Shown here: positions 48,781 to 52,150 of the stretch, one piece after another | Layout: every line of letters starts with the position of its first letter | Position numbering within the stretch: the first letter of the stretch is position 1 | Source of the DNA: Bordetella parapertussis | GTDB taxonomy: Bacteria; Pseudomonadota; Gammaproteobacteria; Burkholderiales; SG8-41 | Assembly: GCA_945906815.1 (NCBI GenBank) | Contig: CAMDRT010000035.1 | Span: 1-52,150 of the forward strand | DNA: 52,150 bases | Reading direction: 5' to 3' | Notes under the pieces: generated by a model | Told to the model about the DNA's origin: nothing | What the model saw: only the letters and a program-made list of their open reading frames with translations | Database searches by the model: none | Translations under genes and position numbers: made by a program

Positions 48781-48843
48781 CCACAGATAAACACAGATGA
48801 ACACAGATAAAAACCAGAGCGGGGTTATCTGTGTCCTCTGTGG
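48781..48843. repeat. Tandem-unit hairpin upstream of the dehydrogenase gene
   Basis: The left arm 48781-48815 has three units of ACACAGATRA type. The right arm 48823-48843 (GTTATCTGTGTCCTCTGTGG) is complementary to parts of it. It lies between the TPP-enzyme gene and the dehydrogenase gene. Confidence 0.7.
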
Positions 48844-48879
48844 CAAAAATATTTTGACTTTTTTATGTAAGGGACAAGC

Positions 48880-49782
48880 ATGACCACCACGCTAGGAAAA
48901 ATAGGCTTCGCCGGCATCGGCGCCATGGGTACGCCGATGGCAAGCAATCTTGTCAAGGCCGGCCATAAGCTGGTGTTGTTCGACATCGACCCGAAAAAAG
49001 CCGCTGCGGTAGCCGCAGCCCATGAAGTTGAAGTCGCCACCAGCCTCAGCGATCTCGCCAGCAAGAGCGACACCCTCATCACCATGCTGCCCGACGGCAA
49101 ACTGGTGCGCAAAGCACTGCTCGGTGAAAACGACAGCGGCAAGAACTGCGTCTGCGAAACGCTCAGGCCCGGCAGCCTGATTATCGACATGAGTTCGTCC
49201 TCGCCCATGGGCACGCGCGAACTCGGCGCGCTACTGGAAAAAAAGGGTTATCCATTCATCGATGCCCCGGTGTCCAACGGCGTCAAAGGCGCCACCGCGG
49301 CAACGCTTTCGATCATGGTCGGCGGTGACAAAGCGCTTTTCGAGCGCGTGAAACCCGTACTCGAAAAACTCGGCAATCAGATTTATTACGCCGGGCCGCT
49401 GGGCGCCGGGCACGCGATCAAGGCGCTCAACAATTACGTGTCCGCGGCGGGGCTGATCGCCGCCTGCGAAGCGATGCATGCGGGTGCTGCGTTCGGCATC
49501 GATCCCAACGTGGTGGTGGACATCATCAACACCTCCAGCGGCATGAACAACACCACCAAAAACAAGTGCAAGCAATACATGCTTTCCGGCGCATTCAATG
49601 CGGGCTTCTCGACCGGGCTGATGGCGAAAGATGTGCGCACCGCGCTCGAAATCGCGCAGGCGATGAACACCTCCACCCTCCTCGCCAAGCCCACTGCTGC
49701 CATCTGGGATGACATGGAAAAGACGCTGGGGTTTCTTTCCGATCACACCGAGATGCATACCTTTACATTTAAAAACAAATAG
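48880..49782 (+). CDS. NAD-binding 3-hydroxyisobutyrate dehydrogenase family protein
   Basis: The predicted protein is 300 aa. The Rossmann motif KIGFAGIGAMGTPMASNLV is at residues 7-25, with FDIDPKK after strand 2 (Asp at this position suggests NAD preference, inference). The substrate-binding DAPVSNGVKGATAATL is near residue 127 and the catalytic Lys is in GAGHAIKALNNY near residue 186. It is a paralogue of the gene at 2874-3749. GGGA lies 8 bp upstream of the ATG. Its C-terminus KNK-stop is encoded by the recurrent 14-mer TTAAAAACAAATAG, as is that of the preceding gene. Confidence 0.88.
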   Translation: MTTTLGKIGFAGIGAMGTPMASNLVKAGHKLVLFDIDPKKAAAVAAAHEVEVATSLSDLASKSDTLITMLPDGKLVRKALLGENDSGKNCVCETLRPGSLIIDMSSSSPMGTRELGALLEKKGYPFIDAPVSNGVKGATAATLSIMVGGDKALFERVKPVLEKLGNQIYYAGPLGAGHAIKALNNYVSAAGLIAACEAMHAGAAFGIDPNVVVDIINTSSGMNNTTKNKCKQYMLSGAFNAGFSTGLMAKDVRTALEIAQAMNTSTLLAKPTAAIWDDMEKTLGFLSDHTEMHTFTFKNK

Positions 49783-49786
49783 TTGC

Positions 49787-50830
49787 ATGAATATCTGGCG
49801 CGGCGCGCACGACCCTACGTGGGAAACTACGCAAACCGAACTCGCGGCCACATATCTAACCGACGGCCTGCCTGTCGTTGCACCCACGGCTGAGCGCGTA
49901 AACGCAATGCTTGCGCACAACGGTTACAGCGCCAACGACGCAATCAGCATGCTGCCGCCGGGCTTTGAAACGGTGACCGCTGGTGATGTGGCAATCTGCG
50001 CAGTGATGGCCGGCTGCAAAGCAGACTACATGCCGGTGCTGGTTGCTGCGGTGGATGCGCTGTCCGATATGAACTTCAATCTGGTGGGCATCGCCACCAC
50101 CACCGGTTCGGCGGCACCGATCTACATCGTCAATGGCCCCATCGCCGAGCGCATAGGCTTGAATGGCAAGAACAACGCGTTGGGCGCCGGCCATCGCGCC
50201 AACGCTACTATCGGGCGCGCGATGACGCTGATCCTGCAAAATATCGGTGGCGCCATACCCGGTGAAGTCGATATGGCAACGCTGGGCCAACCCGCCAAAT
50301 ATGCCTGCTGCTTCACCGAAAATAGTGCCGAAAATCCGTGGTCGCCGCTGCATGTGGAACGCGGTTTCGCCGCCGATGCCAGCGTCGTCACCGTCGTGGG
50401 CATCTCCGGCACCGGCGAAGTCAACGACTCCGACAGTCAGGATGCCGCCGGCCTGGCGCAGACTTTCGCACAATCCATGTTGATCGCAGGCATCGCGGGC
50501 GGCAGCGGCTTGCTCGGCGGCGGCGAACCGCTGTGCATACTGCCGCCGGAGTGGGCTGCGATGTTTCACCGCGACGGTTACAGCAAAGCCATGGCCAAAG
50601 CAGCGATTTGGGAGCAGGCAATGTTGCCTGTCGATAAACTGCCGCCGGCACTGCGCCAGCATCGCATGGCGGCGGCGTCTGACCCCTCGGCTAATGTGAT
50701 TCGTGTCGCGGAGAAAGCCGATGACCTGATGATTGTGGTGGCGGGTGGCGTCGGACGCAAAGCCGCTTACGCGCCGACCTGGAGTGGCACTACCAGGGCG
50801 ATCAGCCGCGAGATCAAGGTTCGCCCATGA
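49787..50830 (+). CDS. Conserved protein of unknown function
   Basis: The predicted protein is 347 aa from the ATG at 49787. No transmembrane segment or signal peptide is evident. Blocks that look conserved by composition are the N-terminal DGLPVVAPTAERV, AVMAGCKADYMPVLVAAVDAL near residue 65, ANATIGRAMTLILQNIGGAIPGEVDMA, and GQPAKYACCFTENSAENPWSPLHVERGF (several Cys). From memory, homologues with these blocks exist in other proteobacteria but have no assigned function; I cannot confirm this. The start lies 4 bp after the dehydrogenase stop and the end overlaps the CoA-transferase start as ATGA, so it belongs to the operon. It may be an enzyme or accessory protein of that pathway. Confidence 0.75.
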   Translation: MNIWRGAHDPTWETTQTELAATYLTDGLPVVAPTAERVNAMLAHNGYSANDAISMLPPGFETVTAGDVAICAVMAGCKADYMPVLVAAVDALSDMNFNLVGIATTTGSAAPIYIVNGPIAERIGLNGKNNALGAGHRANATIGRAMTLILQNIGGAIPGEVDMATLGQPAKYACCFTENSAENPWSPLHVERGFAADASVVTVVGISGTGEVNDSDSQDAAGLAQTFAQSMLIAGIAGGSGLLGGGEPLCILPPEWAAMFHRDGYSKAMAKAAIWEQAMLPVDKLPPALRQHRMAAASDPSANVIRVAEKADDLMIVVAGGVGRKAAYAPTWSGTTRAISREIKVRP

Positions 50831-52059
50831 CACAACGCTCCGGCCCCCTTGCGGGCATCCGCGTGCTCGACATGAGCCGCATCCTCGCCGGCCCGTGGGT
50901 AGGCCAGCTCCTCGCTGACCTCGGCGCCGAAGTGATCAAAATCGAGCGCCCCGGCAAGGGCGACGACACCCGCGCGTGGGGGCCGCCCTTCGTCAAAGAC
51001 CGCGACGGCCGCGACACCAGCGACGCGGCGTATTTCATGTGCGCCAATCGCGGCAAACAGTCGCTCACGCTCGACATCGCCACAGTCGAAGGCCAGCACA
51101 TCATCCGTGAACTGGCGCAGTTGTCTGACGTGCTGATCGAGAATTACAAGGTCGGCGACTTGCAACGTTACGGGCTCGACTACGACACGCTGTCGGCGTT
51201 AAACCCGCGCCTTGTCTATTGCTCGATCACCGGCTTTGGTCAGACTGGCCCCTACCGCGACCGCGCCGGTTACGACTTCATGATTCAGGGCATGGGGGGT
51301 GTGATGAGCATCACCGGCGAGCGTGACGATGTGCCGGGCGGCGGACCGCAAAAGGTCGGCGTCGCCATTGCCGATCTGATGACCGGCATGTATTCGACGG
51401 TCGGCATCGTCTCGGCCTTGCATGAGCGCCACGCCAGCGGGCGCGGCCAGCACATCGACATGGCGCTGCTCGACACGCAAGTCGCGTGGCTTGCCAACCA
51501 GAACGCCAATTACCTGATCGGCGGCGAAGTGCCCAAACGCATGGGCAACGCGCATCCGAATGTGATGCCTTATCAAACGTTTCGCACCGCGGACGGCGAC
51601 ATCATCATCGCTACCGGCAACGACGGCCAATTCCAGCGTCTGTGTGTCGCTGCCGGCGTGCCTGAAGCGGCAAGCGACCCGCGTTATGCCAGCAATGCGC
51701 TGCGCATTGCCAATCGCGACGCGTGTACCGCTGTGCTCGCCACCGCCCTGCAGCAAAAAACCACCGCGCAATGGGTAGCGCTGTTTGAAACGGTAGGTGT
51801 GCCTTGTGGCCCTATCAACCGGCTCGATGAAGTTTATCGCGACCCGCAGGTGCAACACCGCGGCATGAAGATCGACGTGCCGCACCCGGTTGCCGGCAGT
51901 GTGCCGCTGGTGGCAAACCCGATCCGCTTTTCACGCACAGCGATTGCTTACGACATGCCGCCGCCGCTGGTGGGCGAACATGTGGAAGCGGTACTAGGCG
52001 GCCTGCTGGGCAAAAGCGCTGCAGAGATTGCGGCGCTGCGCGCGAAGAAAATCGTGTAG
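50827..52059 (+). CDS. Class III CoA-transferase (CaiB/BaiF family)
   Basis: The predicted protein is 410 aa. Such enzymes move CoA between carboxylates through an aspartyl intermediate. LAGIRVLDMSRILAGPWVGQLLADLGAEVIKIERPGKGDDTRAWGPPF is the N-terminal signature. The nucleophile Asp150 is in RAGYDFMIQGMGG, and RHxxGRGQHIDMALLD is also present near residue 207. It overlaps the previous gene by 4 bp. Its TAG stop is already inside a REP-like repeat. The CoA donor and acceptor are unknown. Confidence 0.94.
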   Translation: MTQRSGPLAGIRVLDMSRILAGPWVGQLLADLGAEVIKIERPGKGDDTRAWGPPFVKDRDGRDTSDAAYFMCANRGKQSLTLDIATVEGQHIIRELAQLSDVLIENYKVGDLQRYGLDYDTLSALNPRLVYCSITGFGQTGPYRDRAGYDFMIQGMGGVMSITGERDDVPGGGPQKVGVAIADLMTGMYSTVGIVSALHERHASGRGQHIDMALLDTQVAWLANQNANYLIGGEVPKRMGNAHPNVMPYQTFRTADGDIIIATGNDGQFQRLCVAAGVPEAASDPRYASNALRIANRDACTAVLATALQQKTTAQWVALFETVGVPCGPINRLDEVYRDPQVQHRGMKIDVPHPVAGSVPLVANPIRFSRTAIAYDMPPPLVGEHVEAVLGGLLGKSAAEIAALRAKKIV

Positions 52060-52149
52060 GGCGGGTTAGGCGCGTTGTTTGCGCCGTAACCCGCCGTTGT
52101 GTGTCGGCATGGCGGGTTACGGCGACCAACTCCGTCGCCTAACCCGCCC
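52059..52149. repeat. Nested REP-like repeat at the right edge
   Basis: GGGCGGGTTAGGCG (52059-52072) is the exact complement of the segment 52136-52149, and CGCCGTAACCCGCC (52082-52095) is the exact complement of 52111-52124. Two nested 14-bp palindromes therefore form a long double hairpin directly at the CoA-transferase stop. Confidence 0.85.
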
Positions 52150-52150
52150 T

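Noticed and set aside
49787..50830. Second selenoprotein (a UGSC-type motif) in the 47-52 kb operon
   Set aside because: No in-frame TGA followed by GSC was found in or beside the unknown protein gene; all operon frames are complete without readthrough.
49856..50833. 325-codon minus-strand frame opposite the unknown 347-aa protein
   Set aside because: The plus-strand frame is operon-spaced on both sides and shows conserved-looking blocks; the minus frame has shadow composition.

Overview
The window looks like a chromosomal segment of a GC-rich betaproteobacterium. The evidence is the collinear block leuC-(entericidin)-leuD-leuB-asd-fimV-truA-trpF-trpB-trpA-accD-folC-SPOR-cvpA-purF on the minus strand, the betaproteobacterial type of Asd and FimV, and several Bug-type (tripartite tricarboxylate) binding proteins. 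The species cannot be named from sequence alone.

Layout. (1) 1-2.65 kb: the integrase end of an integrative element, with IncP-like traK and traL genes, an excisionase-like gene and a tyrosine integrase, abutting the 3' end of a tRNA-Arg(ACG) gene. (2) 2.7-8.5 kb: a hydroxyisobutyrate-dehydrogenase-like gene, an exported protein of unknown function, ispD, the complete three-gene AmmeMemoRadiSam operon (Memo, AMMECR1, radical SAM), a VanZ-like protein and a Cys/Gly-tailed membrane protein. (3) 8.5-12 kb: mfd. (4) 12.1-16.3 kb: a DsbA/FrnE-type oxidoreductase whose first active-site Cys codon is TGA, followed at the expected distance by a SECIS-like hairpin (probable selenoprotein), then dadA, a PaiB-like FMN protein and purF. 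(5) 16.4-30.6 kb: the housekeeping leucine/aspartate/tryptophan/fatty-acid/folate block. (6) 30.7-34.9 kb: an MFS transporter, mltB, an orphan mlaF, a thioesterase and a DUF4870 protein. (7) 35-45.9 kb: accessory catabolic genes (three Bug receptors, a PRISE-type enone reductase, an MFS exporter, MmgE/PrpD, a secreted alpha/beta hydrolase) together with two toxin-antitoxin modules and a fragment of an integron-type integrase. (8) 46-52 kb: a secreted metallopeptidase-like protein, then a compact operon of a TPP-dependent enzyme, a 3-hydroxyisobutyrate-dehydrogenase-like enzyme, a conserved protein of unknown function and a class III CoA-transferase.

Two sequence-level themes run through the window. 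First, several hairpins are built from tandem 7-10 nt units on one arm and their complements on the other. They lie between trpB and trpA, leuD and leuB, folC and the SPOR gene, upstream of a dehydrogenase gene, and in frame inside mfd; the unit sequence differs at each site but the architecture is the same. Second, REP-like palindromes occur at 12.08, 34.9 and 52.1 kb.

The most interesting single observation is the probable selenocysteine codon in the DsbA-like gene (TGA at 12747-12749). Conventional gene calling would miss the first 40 residues, including the catalytic motif. Gene functions are assigned from recognised motifs and remembered family sequences; no database search was run.
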